Shown: one piece after another, positions 55,974 to 64,000 of the stretch
Numbering within the stretch: the stretch's first letter is position 1
How the letters are laid out: the number at the start of each line of letters is the position of its first letter
From: Methylobacterium sp.
Lineage (GTDB): Bacteria > Pseudomonadota > Alphaproteobacteria > Rhizobiales > Beijerinckiaceae
NCBI RefSeq assembly: GCF_019745455.1
Contig: NZ_JAIETD010000018.1
Coordinates: 16,541-80,540, forward strand
Direction of reading: 5' to 3'
Length of the DNA stretch: 64,000 nt
Program-made: the position numbers and the translations under genes
Notes under the pieces: model-generated
Database searches by the model: none
Seen by the model: the letters and a program-made list of their open reading frames with translations, nothing else
Told to the model about the DNA's origin: nothing

Positions 55974-56243
55974 ATGAAGAAGCTCGTCGCCACGGTTCTT
56001 GCCGGCGCCCTCGCCCTCTCGCTCGGCGCCTGCAACACGCCCGAAGACCGCGCCCTCGGTGGTGCCGGCCTCGGCGCCCTGGCGGGTGCCGCCATCGGGG
56101 GTGCTGCCACCGGCCGCGCCGGCGGTGCCCTCGCCGGTGCGGCGATCGGCGGCGCCAGCGGTGCCGTCATCGGAGCCACCACCGCCCCGCGCTGCCCCTA
56201 CGGCACCTATCGCGACGCCTACGGCGACATCTACTGCCGCTGA
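55974..56243 (+). CDS. Glycine-zipper lipoprotein
   Basis: 89 residues. A lipoprotein signal (ATVLAGALALSLGAC, lipobox LGAC) is followed by a glycine-zipper segment (GGAGLGALAGAAIGGAAT) and a short Tyr-rich end with two Cys (RCPYGTYRDAYGDIYC). Probably outer-membrane or periplasm-facing. The start is ATG 55974 with AAGGGAG upstream. It has its own strong terminator. Confidence 0.82.
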   Translation: MKKLVATVLAGALALSLGACNTPEDRALGGAGLGALAGAAIGGAATGRAGGALAGAAIGGASGAVIGATTAPRCPYGTYRDAYGDIYCR

Positions 56244-56283
56244 GACGACCAGGACGCGCGTCCGGCTTCAAGCCGAAAGAGAC

Positions 56284-56313
56284 AAGGGTCGGACTTCGGT
56301 CCGGCCCTTCTTT
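56284..56313 (+). terminator. Rho-independent terminator of the lipoprotein gene
   Basis: AAGGGTCGGAC (56284-56294) pairs with GTCCGGCCCTT (56299-56309), including one G-U pair, around a TTCG tetraloop, followed by CTTT. It lies 41 bases past the lipoprotein stop. Confidence 0.9.
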
Positions 56314-56461
56314 GCGTCGAAACCGGTGCTTTGGCACATGCGGCGCCCGGCCGGTCCGGTATAAGGCGCCGGTCTCCTTTCGATGCCGACGAGATGACGT
56401 TGCCTGAGCTGCCCTTTACTCCTCCTTCGCCGCAAGCCGCCCGATCGATCGGTGATCGCCG

Positions 56462-57187
56462 ATGAGCAGCGGCGTCTGGGGCAAGCTCGGCGGCGCCGGG
56501 TTCGGGCTCGCCATCGGTGGACCGCTCGGCGGCCTCATCGGGTTGGCGGCAGGGCATTTCCTCGTCGATAGGGAGGGTGCGGTCTTCGGACCGACGCCGC
56601 GCGATGTCGTCTTCACCACCGGCCTCGTAGCGCTCGCCGCCAAGATGGCGAAGTCAGACGGGGTCGTGACGCAATCCGAGGTCGAGGCCTTCGGCAAGGT
56701 GGTGACCGTCGACGACGAGGCCCGGCCGGGGGTCGAGCGCCTGTTCGACCTCGCCAAGGGCACGACGAGCGGCTTCGAGGCCTATGCGCGGCAGTTGGCC
56801 GGCATGTTCTACGACGAGCCGACCCTTCTCGAGGACGTCCTCGACGGCCTCTTTCATATCGCCAAGGCCGATGGGGCGATCCACGAGGCCGAAGAGCAGT
56901 ACCTGCGCTCCGTCGCCGCCATCTTCGGCTATGACGAGACCGCTTTCAGGCGGATCGAGGCGCGACACGTGCGCATCTCGGACGATCCCTACTTCCTGCT
57001 CGGCGTCGAGCCGGGCGTGGAAGATGCCGAGGTCAAGGCAGCCTATCGCAGGCTGGTGATGGAAAGCCACCCCGACCGCGCCATCGCCCGCGGCTTGCCC
57101 GCGGAGGCGGTGGCGATCACGACGCAGCGGCTCGCCGCCATCAACGCCGCCTACGATCGCATCGCCGCCGAGCGAGGCCTGACGTGA
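56462..57187 (+). CDS. DjlA-like co-chaperone (TerB plus J domain)
   Basis: 241 residues. The N-terminal hydrophobic Gly-rich segment (GGAGFGLAIGGPLGGLIGLAAG) may anchor the membrane, followed by a TerB-like helical domain with acidic motifs (KMAKSDGVVTQSEVE, KADGAIHEAEE) and a C-terminal J domain with the HPD motif (SHPDRAIARG). The order matches DjlA, which stimulates DnaK. Its stop overlaps the amidase start by 4 bases, so they are coupled. Confidence 0.9.
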   Translation: MSSGVWGKLGGAGFGLAIGGPLGGLIGLAAGHFLVDREGAVFGPTPRDVVFTTGLVALAAKMAKSDGVVTQSEVEAFGKVVTVDDEARPGVERLFDLAKGTTSGFEAYARQLAGMFYDEPTLLEDVLDGLFHIAKADGAIHEAEEQYLRSVAAIFGYDETAFRRIEARHVRISDDPYFLLGVEPGVEDAEVKAAYRRLVMESHPDRAIARGLPAEAVAITTQRLAAINAAYDRIAAERGLT

Positions 57188-57936
57188 AGGCGGTCCCCGA
57201 GAGCCCCGTCGCCACCAGCGTCGTCCCCTCCCCCAATCACGGCGAACGGGTCGGCTGCCGGCCGACCATGCTGATCCTGCACTATACCGGCATGGATTCG
57301 GCGGCCTCCGCGATCCAGCGCCTCGCCAATCCTCTCGCCGAGGTCTCGGCCCATTACGTGGTCCTGGAGGACGGGCGCGTGATGCAGATGGTGCCGGAGG
57401 GCCGCCGGGCTTGGCATGCCGGCCGCGCCGCCTGGGGATCTGAGCGCGACATCAACTCGCGCTCGCTCGGGATCGAGATCGTCAATCCCGGCCATGAGGG
57501 CGGGCTGCCGCCCTATCCCGACGTGCAGATCGACGCTGTCATCGCTCTCTGCCGCGATCTTTGCACCCGCTGGTCGATCCGACCCGCGTTCGTCCTCGCC
57601 CACTCGGATATCGCGCCTGACCGCAAGGACGATCCGGGCGAGCATTTTCCCTGGGACAGGCTCGCCCGCGAAGGGATCGGCCACCACGTTCCCTCAGCGC
57701 CGATCCGCGACGGGCGCTTCTTCTCGGAAGGCGATGCCGGCCAGCCGATCGAGGCGTTGCAGGCGATGTTCGCGCTCTACGGTTACGACTTGGCCGTGAC
57801 TGGCACCTTCGATGCGCGGACACGCGAGGTGGTAACGGCATTCCAGCGCCATTTCCGGCAGGCCCGCGTCGACGGGATCGCCGACGCCTCCACCATCACG
57901 ACCCTGCGCGACCTGATCGCCGCCCTGCCCCGCTGA
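57184..57936 (+). CDS. N-acetylmuramoyl-L-alanine amidase (AmpD-like) with PG-binding domain
   Basis: 250 residues. The amidase_2 zinc ligands lie in ILHYTGM and HSDIAPDRKDDPGE, with the conserved LGIEIVNPGH between. The C-terminal about 70 residues form a peptidoglycan-binding domain (QPIEALQAMFALYGYD). No signal peptide is seen, so it is probably a cytoplasmic anhydro-muropeptide recycling enzyme as AmpD. Translationally coupled to the DjlA-like gene. Confidence 0.92.
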   Translation: MKAVPESPVATSVVPSPNHGERVGCRPTMLILHYTGMDSAASAIQRLANPLAEVSAHYVVLEDGRVMQMVPEGRRAWHAGRAAWGSERDINSRSLGIEIVNPGHEGGLPPYPDVQIDAVIALCRDLCTRWSIRPAFVLAHSDIAPDRKDDPGEHFPWDRLAREGIGHHVPSAPIRDGRFFSEGDAGQPIEALQAMFALYGYDLAVTGTFDARTREVVTAFQRHFRQARVDGIADASTITTLRDLIAALPR

Positions 57937-57947
57937 CGGACGCCGAC

Positions 57948-58667
57948 ATGCGATACTCCGGAACAAGACGATCGACGTCTTTCGCGGCAGGCCTTTGCCT
58001 CGTAGCTTCGGCATCTCAAGCCGTTGCGGCCCCCTCCTGCGTAGGGGATGGGAACCTCAAGCCCGATTCCCCGATCTCCGTAGCCACGGTGGCCGGACAG
58101 GGGCGCGTTCCCTTCGTCAAGGATGCGTCGCAGGATCCCGCCTGCCCGAGCACGGCCGCCGCGTGTCGCGAAGCGGCTTACCTCGTCTCGGGAAACGTCG
58201 TGGTCGTCGGAGCCGCGCTCGGTGATTATGCCTGCGCCACCTATGTCGGCGCGAAGGGAGCGACGCGCACGGGCTGGCTGCCGCAAAGCGCGCTTGCGGC
58301 CTCGACCGCGCCGGTCGGCCTCGATGATTGGGCCGGCACCTGGACGAACGATGCGGAAGCCTCGATCGTCATCAGGCGAAAAAGCGAGGTCGTGGCACTC
58401 GAAGGTTCCGCGACCTATGGGACGCTTGATCCAGATCGCGTCCGTAGGGGTGCGATCAATAGCGGCGAGTTCTCGGCCGATGTCAGGCCGAGAGGCGCGA
58501 TGGTGGGCTTTACCCAAGGTGACAATGGTGCCCTCCCCTACGAGTCCGGCGACGAGTTCGCGTGCCGCGTCAGGATGAAGATCGCCCCGCCGTTCCTGAT
58601 CGTCGAGGACAACGGGGCCTGCGGCGGCATGAATGTCAGCTTCACCGGCCTCTATCGCCGACGCTGA
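57948..58667 (+). CDS. Exported hypothetical protein with SH3-like segment
   Basis: 239 residues. The N-terminal signal (TSFAAGLCLVASASQAVA) is followed by a part resembling a bacterial SH3 repeat (VVVVGAALGDYACATYVGAKGATRTGWLPQSAL) and a C-terminal beta-rich domain beginning LDDWAGTWTNDAE. Cys are paired in number (CPSTAAAC, FACRV, GACGG). It is probably periplasmic. It begins 11 bp behind the amidase gene. Confidence 0.75.
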   Translation: MRYSGTRRSTSFAAGLCLVASASQAVAAPSCVGDGNLKPDSPISVATVAGQGRVPFVKDASQDPACPSTAAACREAAYLVSGNVVVVGAALGDYACATYVGAKGATRTGWLPQSALAASTAPVGLDDWAGTWTNDAEASIVIRRKSEVVALEGSATYGTLDPDRVRRGAINSGEFSADVRPRGAMVGFTQGDNGALPYESGDEFACRVRMKIAPPFLIVEDNGACGGMNVSFTGLYRRR

Positions 58668-58874
58668 AGCCTTCCCTCATCGAAGCTAAGCCAGGGTCTA
58701 GGCTCTTCGGGCGTCCCGTATCCGCTTCGGACCGTCACGGATGCGGGCGGTGAGCACCACCCCGCTCGTCGTCAGCGAAGCCCTGGGCGGCACGTGGATG
58801 TCGCGTCGCGTGAACCAAACCCGGCTGCTGATGAAGGGTTGTCCTTGACAGGACGGTGCCCGGCACGGATCCGC

Positions 58875-60116
58875 ATGGGCATGGACAAGACCATCGAGAT
58901 CGCCGTCGTCGGAGGAGGCCCTGCCGGCCTCCATGCGGCCGAGGTGCTGGCCGAGGCCGGCCATTCCGTCACGGTCTACGACCGGATGCCCTCGGTCGGC
59001 CGCAAGTTCCTGATCGCCGGGCGGGGCGGGCTCAATCTCACCCATAGCGAGCCGATGGCCGACTTCCTCGGCCGCTACCGGCCCGTGGACGATGGGCTCG
59101 ACAAGGCGATCGCGGTCTTCCCGCCGCAAGCCCTGCGCGACTGGTGCCACGGGCTCGGCCAGCCGACCTTCGTCGGGTCGAGCGGCAGGGTCTTTCCCGA
59201 GAGCTTCAAGGCCTCGCCGCTGCTACGGGCCTGGCTCGCAAGGCTCGGCACCCTCGGCGTGCGTATCGTGACACGGCATCGCTTCGTCGGCTGGTCGGAG
59301 GATGGCGGCCTCGTCTTCGAAACCCCGGAGGGCCCGGTGAGGCGGCTGCCAGGACCGAGCGTTCTTGCGCTCGGAGGAGCGAGCTGGCCGCGGCTCGGCT
59401 CGGACGGCGCCTGGGTCACGCATCTCCAGGATGCGGGCGTCGCCGTCGCCGCGTTGCGGCCGGCCAATGTGGGTTTCTCCGTCGCGTGGTCGGCCCATTT
59501 GCGCGAACGCTTCGCCGGCACGCCCCTGAAACGCATCGCCCTCGCTTTCGAGGGAACGGTGGTGCGCGGCGAGGCGATCCTGACCGAGGATGGCATCGAG
59601 GGCGGCGCCGTCTACGCCCTGTCGCGAAGCATTCGGGAGGCGGTCGGCAGGGATGGCGGAGCGACGATCCATCTCGACCTGCGGCCGGACCTGGCGGCGT
59701 CCTCCCTCACCCACCGTCTCGGTGATTCGAAGCCGGGACAGTCCCGCTCCACCACCCTTCGAAAAGCGGCAGGTCTCGCCCCTGTGGGGACAGCCCTGCT
59801 GCACGAGGCCGCTGGCCGCGTCCTGCCTCAAGGCGCCGAGGCGCTTGCCGCCCTGATCAAGGCCGTACCCCTAGGGCTTCACGCTCCTCGACCCATCGAC
59901 AGGGCCATCTCGACGGCAGGAGGAATCGCCTTCTCGAACATCGATGAGCGCTTCATGTTGCGCGCCCTGCCCGGCACCTTCGTGGCGGGCGAGATGCTCG
60001 ATTGGGAGGCTCCCACAGGCGGCTACCTGCTTCAGGGAGCCTTCGCCACGGGCCGCGCCGCCGCGCAGGGTCTTCTTGCTTGGGTCAACGAGGAGCGCGT
60101 CAGTCAAGCCTCATAG
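58875..60116 (+). CDS. FAD-dependent flavoprotein (TIGR03862 / BaiN-like family)
   Basis: 413 residues. The Rossmann dinucleotide motif VVGGGPAGLHAAEVLAEAGHSVTVYD is near the N-terminus and GRKFLIAGRGGLNLTHSEP follows, the signature of this HI0933-like family. The C-terminal AGEMLDWEAPTGGYLLQGAF closes the FAD site. Reaction unknown. The start is ATG 58875 or ATG 58881; the upstream open frame to 58794 is not family-like. Its last 6 bases overlap the convergent collagen-like gene. Confidence 0.9.
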   Translation: MGMDKTIEIAVVGGGPAGLHAAEVLAEAGHSVTVYDRMPSVGRKFLIAGRGGLNLTHSEPMADFLGRYRPVDDGLDKAIAVFPPQALRDWCHGLGQPTFVGSSGRVFPESFKASPLLRAWLARLGTLGVRIVTRHRFVGWSEDGGLVFETPEGPVRRLPGPSVLALGGASWPRLGSDGAWVTHLQDAGVAVAALRPANVGFSVAWSAHLRERFAGTPLKRIALAFEGTVVRGEAILTEDGIEGGAVYALSRSIREAVGRDGGATIHLDLRPDLAASSLTHRLGDSKPGQSRSTTLRKAAGLAPVGTALLHEAAGRVLPQGAEALAALIKAVPLGLHAPRPIDRAISTAGGIAFSNIDERFMLRALPGTFVAGEMLDWEAPTGGYLLQGAFATGRAAAQGLLAWVNEERVSQAS

Positions 60117-61082
60117 GCGGGCGCAGATGCCGACCATGCCCTGGCTGTCGGCAGGGCATGAGGCGCCCGGAACCCCTCCGTTCTGGATGAAGGTCGGGCT
60201 GCGCGCCTTGATGCAATAGGCCGAGACCAGGACTTCGGCGTTGTCGCAGGCGACCTCGCAGCCGCCGACCGGGCAGGTATCGAGCTTCAACACACGAAAG
60301 CCTCCAGCGGCCGAGGTCGTCACGGGAGCGGCCGAAGACACGCTCGCCGTCGATGTGCCGGCGACGCCCGCGACTCCCTGCGAACCCGCAGGTCCGGGCG
60401 CCCCCCTCGGGCCGGGCTCGCCGGGAGGCCCGGTCTCACCCTTGGGCCCTGCTTCACCCGTCTGTCCCACTTCCCCCCTGGGACCGGCCTCGCCTTTGAG
60501 GCCGATATCCCCCTTGGCTCCAGGCTCGCCCTTGGGCCCCGGTTCGCCCCTGGGCCCGGCCTCCCCCTTTTCTCCCGCCGGACCCGTCAGGCCGGCCAAG
60601 CCTTGGGGCCCTGCCGGACCCGTCTCGCCGATCGGGCCGCAATTGGCGATCACTGCCTCGCGCTCGTCCTCGCCCACCTTGAGCGTCGCGATGCAGGTCT
60701 CGGGGCGGTAGGGCAACCGGAAGCTGAATCGGCCGTTCTTATCCGAAATCACCGAGATGTCGTCGTCGAGCACAACGACGCTGCCGCCCTTGCGCACGAT
60801 TCCCGAGATCTTGAGATCGCCCGCCTCGATCCTCGCATCCGAGATGGTGATCGGCAGGGCCGGTACCGGCGGCTTCTTCGGGCGCGGCTTAGGGGCTGGC
60901 GCCGGAGCATCCTGGGCGATGCCCTGGTTGTTGGGGGAGGCTTCGACCCCGGGCGAAGCTTGATTGTTCGGGGAGACCTGATTGTTCGGAGAGACCTGGA
61001 TCGCCAGCTGAGCGAAGGCCGGGCTCGATCCCGTCAGGACCGCCAGGATCATGGCGACGCCGCGCAGACGCATGGATCTCAT
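60111..61082 (-). CDS. Exported collagen-like protein (30 G-X-Y triplets)
   Basis: 323 residues from ATG 61080-61082, or ATG 61071-61073. A signal peptide (GVAMILAVLTGSSPAFAQ) is followed by Asn/Gln/Pro/Ser-rich tandem repeats (SPNNQ units), a Pro/Lys stretch, a beta domain (residues about 90-160), then 30 uninterrupted Gly-X-Y triplets rich in GPR, GEP and GPK. The C-terminal domain has at least six Cys (CPVGGCEVACDNAE). This resembles bacterial collagen-like surface proteins that form triple helices. It diverges from imuA. Confidence 0.85.
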   Translation of the reverse strand: MRSMRLRGVAMILAVLTGSSPAFAQLAIQVSPNNQVSPNNQASPGVEASPNNQGIAQDAPAPAPKPRPKKPPVPALPITISDARIEAGDLKISGIVRKGGSVVVLDDDISVISDKNGRFSFRLPYRPETCIATLKVGEDEREAVIANCGPIGETGPAGPQGLAGLTGPAGEKGEAGPRGEPGPKGEPGAKGDIGLKGEAGPRGEVGQTGEAGPKGETGPPGEPGPRGAPGPAGSQGVAGVAGTSTASVSSAAPVTTSAAGGFRVLKLDTCPVGGCEVACDNAEVLVSAYCIKARSPTFIQNGGVPGASCPADSQGMVGICARL

Positions 61083-61283
61083 CCCCGAACGACCCGCGTC
61101 CCCCACGCGGCTTGGCCGACATTGGCGTCGCGCATCCGACAGGGTCAAGCCGTTCGCATCGGCCTCGGAGACGACGAGGTCCGAGTGTTGCGATTTCATC
61201 CACAGATCTCCACAGGCCAAGCCCCTGCGAACAGGGACGAAACCCCGACTCCCCTGATCCCCCCATCGGAGCAGGTTGAGAAT

Positions 61284-61298
61284 GTTCCTGTTTTGTTC
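61284..61298 (+). promoter_or_regulatory. LexA (SOS) box upstream of imuA
   Basis: GTTC-CTGTTTT-GTTC, an exact match to the alphaproteobacterial LexA site GTTC-N7-GTTC, 54 bp before the imuA start. It predicts DNA-damage induction of imuA-imuB-dnaE2. Confidence 0.9.
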
Positions 61299-61352
61299 CT
61301 ATCATGCCGCGACCCAGGCAGCCCCTGAACGAGATCGTGGATCAAGCTAGCG

Positions 61353-62123
61353 ATGAGAAGGCCTCGCGGGACATCCCTGAAAGACGTTCAGGACGCCGAG
61401 GCCCTGATCGCTTTGCGCGACCTCGTGGGTTCGCCCCCACCGTTAATCGTACCGGCCTGCCTGCCCTTCGGCCTTCCCGAGATCGATGCGCGGCTTCCCC
61501 ATGGCGGTCTCGCCCTCGGCAGCCTGCACGAGGTCGCGCCCGATTCCGACGCGGATGCCGCCGCCGCACTGGGCTTCACCCTGGCCCTGGTCGCGCGCCA
61601 TCTCGCCCAGGCGGAAGGCGAGGCGGTCCTCGTCATGGGACGCGGGCATCCCACGCCCTACGGCCATGGACTCGTCGATCTCGGCCTCGATCCGGGGCGG
61701 CTCCTGCTGTTCGAGGTCGAGACCGATACGGAGGTCTATCAGGCGGTGGAGGAGAGCCTGCATGCGCAGGGGCTCAGGGCCGTGGCCGGGCTTGTCGATG
61801 CCGCCCTGCCGCTCAAGCAGAGCCGCCGCCTGCACCTCGCCGCCGGGGGGACAGGCCTGCTCCTCCTGATCCTGCGACCGGCTCAGGCGGTGGAGGCCAA
61901 TGTGGCCGCCACCCGCTGGCGGATCGCCGGGGCTGCCGCCTCCCGCGACCGCTTCGGCTGCATCCTGAAACCGCGCTGGCGCGTCCATCTCGATCGCTGC
62001 CGCAACGGTCGCACCGGTCATTGGCTCTTGGAGTGGAATCATGCCGCGCATCGTTTCGGTCTGGCTGGAACATTGGCCGATCACGCGCCTGAGGCGAGCC
62101 AGGGGCGATGCGCCCTGGGCTGA
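61353..62123 (+). CDS. imuA: Inducible mutagenesis protein ImuA
   Basis: 256 residues. RecA/SulA-like P-loop-type fold with GLPEIDARLPHGGLALGSLHEV at the N-terminus and VMGRGHPTPYGHGL in the middle, as in ImuA proteins of imuABC cassettes. It takes part in damage-induced translesion synthesis with ImuB and DnaE2. Its end overlaps imuB by 83 bases. Controlled by the LexA box at 61284. Confidence 0.92.
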   Translation: MRRPRGTSLKDVQDAEALIALRDLVGSPPPLIVPACLPFGLPEIDARLPHGGLALGSLHEVAPDSDADAAAALGFTLALVARHLAQAEGEAVLVMGRGHPTPYGHGLVDLGLDPGRLLLFEVETDTEVYQAVEESLHAQGLRAVAGLVDAALPLKQSRRLHLAAGGTGLLLLILRPAQAVEANVAATRWRIAGAAASRDRFGCILKPRWRVHLDRCRNGRTGHWLLEWNHAAHRFGLAGTLADHAPEASQGRCALG

Positions 62124-63597
62124 AACGTCCGATTCCCCCACTGTGGTCGCCGCCCTCGGCCCCGGCGGCCTGCGCCTCACGGCGTTGGACGCCAACGCCC
62201 GCGCCATGGGCCTGCAGCCCGGCGAACCCCTGGCGCGGGCACGAGCCCGGATTGGAACCGGCATCGTCGTCCATCCCGCCGACAGGCCGGCAGATGCGGC
62301 GGCGCTGGAGAGGCTCTGCCTCTGGGCGATGCGCTATACCCCCGTCGTCGTGCCGTTCCGAGAGAGCGAGGGCGGCGATGGCTTCTTCCTCGACGTGTCT
62401 GGCTCCAGCCACCTCTTCGGCGGCGAGGAGGCCCTGGTATCGGATCTCGCCGGCAGGCTTTCGGCCAATGCCATTCCGGCCCGGATCGCCCTCGCAGACA
62501 CCCCCGGCGCCGCCTTCGCCCTGGCCCGCCATTCCGGCCCGGGAAGCCCGCGGATCGTGGCGCCTGGCGCCGGCGCTGCGGCCCTGCGCGGCCTGCCTGT
62601 CATCGCCCTCCGCATCGACCCGGCCATCGCCGAGAGCCTGCGCAAGCTCGGCCTTCGCCGGATCGGCGCCCTGGCCGATGCCCCCCGCGCGCCCCTGGCC
62701 CGGCGTTTCGGCGAGGCGCTGCTCCTGAGGCTCGACCAGGCGCTCGGCCATCGGCCCGAACCCTTCGTGTCTTTAAGCGAGGCGCCCGCCTTCTCGGCCT
62801 CGCGGGGCTTCCTCGATCCGATCGGTCACCAAAACATCATCGTCGCCACGGTCAGGCACCTGATGGAGGAGCTGGCCCATAAGCTGGCCGCGGCCGGCCT
62901 CGGAGCGCGATGCTTGCGGCTGATCCTGCACCGGGTCGACGGCCATTCCAGCAGCCTCGATCTCGGCCTATCCGAGCCGACCCGCTGCGAATCGACGGTG
63001 GCACGCCTCCTCGATCTGCGCCTCGATCGACTCGGCCCAGCCCTCGATGCCGGGTTCGGCTTCGAGACCCTGCGCCTCGACGTCACCGCCATAGGCCTGC
63101 TGGCACCTGGGCAGGCAGCCCTCGCCATCGTGCCTGCTTTGGGAGCAAGCGGTCTCGGGCCCCTTGCCGACGCCTTGCGCCAGCGCATTGGGCGCCGCGC
63201 CATCCGCCTGGAGCCGCGAGCGAGCCACATTCCCGAACGCGCCGCCGCACAGACGCCTTGGCGCGTCGACGCGGTCACCTTGCACTGGCCTGGCGGAGGC
63301 GCCTACGCCAAGCCGCGCCGCCCCCTCGTGCTGCTGCGCCGGGGCGAGGCGGCCGAGGAGGTGATCGCCCTGGCGCCCGATGGTCCGCCCCAGCGCTTCC
63401 GCTGGCGCCGGCGCCTCCACCGTATCACCCATGCGGAGGGACCTGAGCGTATCGCGGGCGAATGGTGGCACGAGACCGCCCCCACCCGCGACTACTACCT
63501 GGTCGAGGATGAATCCGGCTGCCGGCTCTGGCTCTATCGCGAGGGAAACTACAGCGCCCCACCCGTCGGATGGTTCGTCCAGGGGCTGTTCGCGTGA
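62041..63597 (+). CDS. imuB: Y-family DNA polymerase-like protein ImuB
   Basis: 518 residues. Y-family polymerase fold (RIVSVWLEHWPITRL, FFLDVSGSSHLFGGEEAL), but the catalytic acidic residues of true Y polymerases appear absent: SVWLEHW replaces the usual DxD strand. This is normal for ImuB, which acts as a clamp-binding scaffold for DnaE2. Start ATG 62041 within imuA; stop overlaps the dnaE2 start (GTGA). Confidence 0.94.
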   Translation: MPRIVSVWLEHWPITRLRRARGDAPWAETSDSPTVVAALGPGGLRLTALDANARAMGLQPGEPLARARARIGTGIVVHPADRPADAAALERLCLWAMRYTPVVVPFRESEGGDGFFLDVSGSSHLFGGEEALVSDLAGRLSANAIPARIALADTPGAAFALARHSGPGSPRIVAPGAGAAALRGLPVIALRIDPAIAESLRKLGLRRIGALADAPRAPLARRFGEALLLRLDQALGHRPEPFVSLSEAPAFSASRGFLDPIGHQNIIVATVRHLMEELAHKLAAAGLGARCLRLILHRVDGHSSSLDLGLSEPTRCESTVARLLDLRLDRLGPALDAGFGFETLRLDVTAIGLLAPGQAALAIVPALGASGLGPLADALRQRIGRRAIRLEPRASHIPERAAAQTPWRVDAVTLHWPGGGAYAKPRRPLVLLRRGEAAEEVIALAPDGPPQRFRWRRRLHRITHAEGPERIAGEWWHETAPTRDYYLVEDESGCRLWLYREGNYSAPPVGWFVQGLFA

Positions 63598-64000
63598 GCG
63601 GACGGGTTCAGCCCCCTGCCCCGCCCTATGCCGAGCTCGCCGTCACAACGAACTTCTCGTTCCTGCGCGGTGCCTCCCATCCTCAGGAGATGGTGGCGCA
63701 GGCGGCCGAGTTCGGGCTTCGGGCCATCGGCATCGCCGATCGCAATACGCTCGCAGGCGTGGTTCGCGGCTATGGCGAGACCAAGCGACGCGTGAAGGCT
63801 GGGAATCCCTCGATCGCCTATCTCGCCGGCGTGCGCCTCGTGACGCGCGAAGGGTTCGAGGCGGTGACCTACCCTATGGACCGCGACGCCTATGGCCGCC
63901 TCTGCCGCCTTTTGACCAACGGCAACCGCCGTTCGCGCAAAGGCCAGTGCGATTTCGGTGTTTCGGAACTCCTCGATGCGAGCCCCGGCCAGATCTTCAT
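63594..64000 (+). CDS. dnaE2: Error-prone DNA polymerase III alpha DnaE2 (3' truncated by window edge)
   Basis: Starts at GTG 63594, overlapping the imuB stop by 4 bases. The 135 visible residues form the N-terminal PHP domain (YAELAVTTNFSFLRGASHPQE, GIADRNTLAGVVRGY). The conserved start and its position after imuB identify DnaE2, the error-prone polymerase of the imuABC mutasome, rather than the replicative DnaE. The rest lies beyond the window. Confidence 0.93.
   Translation, partial: MSGRVQPPAPPYAELAVTTNFSFLRGASHPQEMVAQAAEFGLRAIGIADRNTLAGVVRGYGETKRRVKAGNPSIAYLAGVRLVTREGFEAVTYPMDRDAYGRLCRLLTNGNRRSRKGQCDFGVSELLDASPGQIF

Overview
This 64 kb window is high-GC alphaproteobacterial chromosome. 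It looks like Hyphomicrobiales (Rhizobiales), and the gene set and protein flavour resemble Methylobacterium/Methylorubrum most. That genus call is my judgement from recognised families, not a search result. Supporting signs are a cobaltochelatase CobT, a CarD regulator, an RpoH-type sigma factor, a Suv3-like helicase, an imuA-imuB-dnaE2 mutasome behind an alphaproteobacterial LexA box (GTTC-N7-GTTC), and dense, mostly housekeeping gene packing.

Layout. 1-1590: 3' part of aerobic cobaltochelatase cobT. 1685-4818: an AT-richer foreign segment bounded by 23-bp inverted repeats and a 13-bp direct repeat. It holds an IS1595/ISXO2-type transposase plus passenger genes, including a HEPN-like protein with an RNSLAH motif and a TacT-like GNAT acetyltransferase. 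4879-6627: two adjacent decayed genes, the first with a PD-(D/E)xK-like nuclease end, the second perhaps its partner. 6770-16070: AEC transporter, rpmB, a DUF3108 exported protein, the helicase, an S4 protein, ferredoxin, carD behind a structured leader, and rpoH. 16259-23431: phosphopantetheinyl transferase, tRNA-Pro(CGG), then a polysaccharide cluster (two glycosyltransferase genes, a Wzz-type co-polymerase, a WecG/TagA-type transferase). 23487-36000: mixed metabolism (NUDIX, TusA, GshA, RsmE, UbiA, a CysQ/IMPase enzyme, CspA, a Tat-exported phosphoesterase, an aspartate aminotransferase).

36140-43958 is an assimilatory sulfate reduction locus in two divergent units: cysH-cysD-cysN leftward, and an Lrp/AsnC regulator followed by cysJ and cysI rightward. 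CysH has the cysteine pairs of an APS reductase and CysN has no fused APS kinase, so the route is probably sulfate to APS to sulfite to sulfide. A long REP-like palindrome lies between cysJ and cysI. 44199-49390: a small gene, a TetR regulator, pyrF, a uracil-DNA-glycosylase-like protein and a two-subunit molybdenum hydroxylase of the isoquinoline 1-oxidoreductase type. 49641-54083: sensor histidine kinase, late cobalamin genes (the DMB phosphoribosyltransferase, also called cobT, diverging from cobS), a DUF1289 protein and a membrane-anchored aspartic protease. 54096-61082: dusA, an isolated ureE with a His-rich tail, a glycine-zipper lipoprotein, a DjlA-like co-chaperone, an AmpD-like amidase, a flavoprotein and a collagen-like protein with 30 G-X-Y triplets. 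61284-64000: LexA box, imuA, imuB and the start of dnaE2, which runs off the end.

The parts least explained by standard annotation are the passenger-carrying transposon with the decayed gene pair beside it, and the carD leader with mutually exclusive helices.
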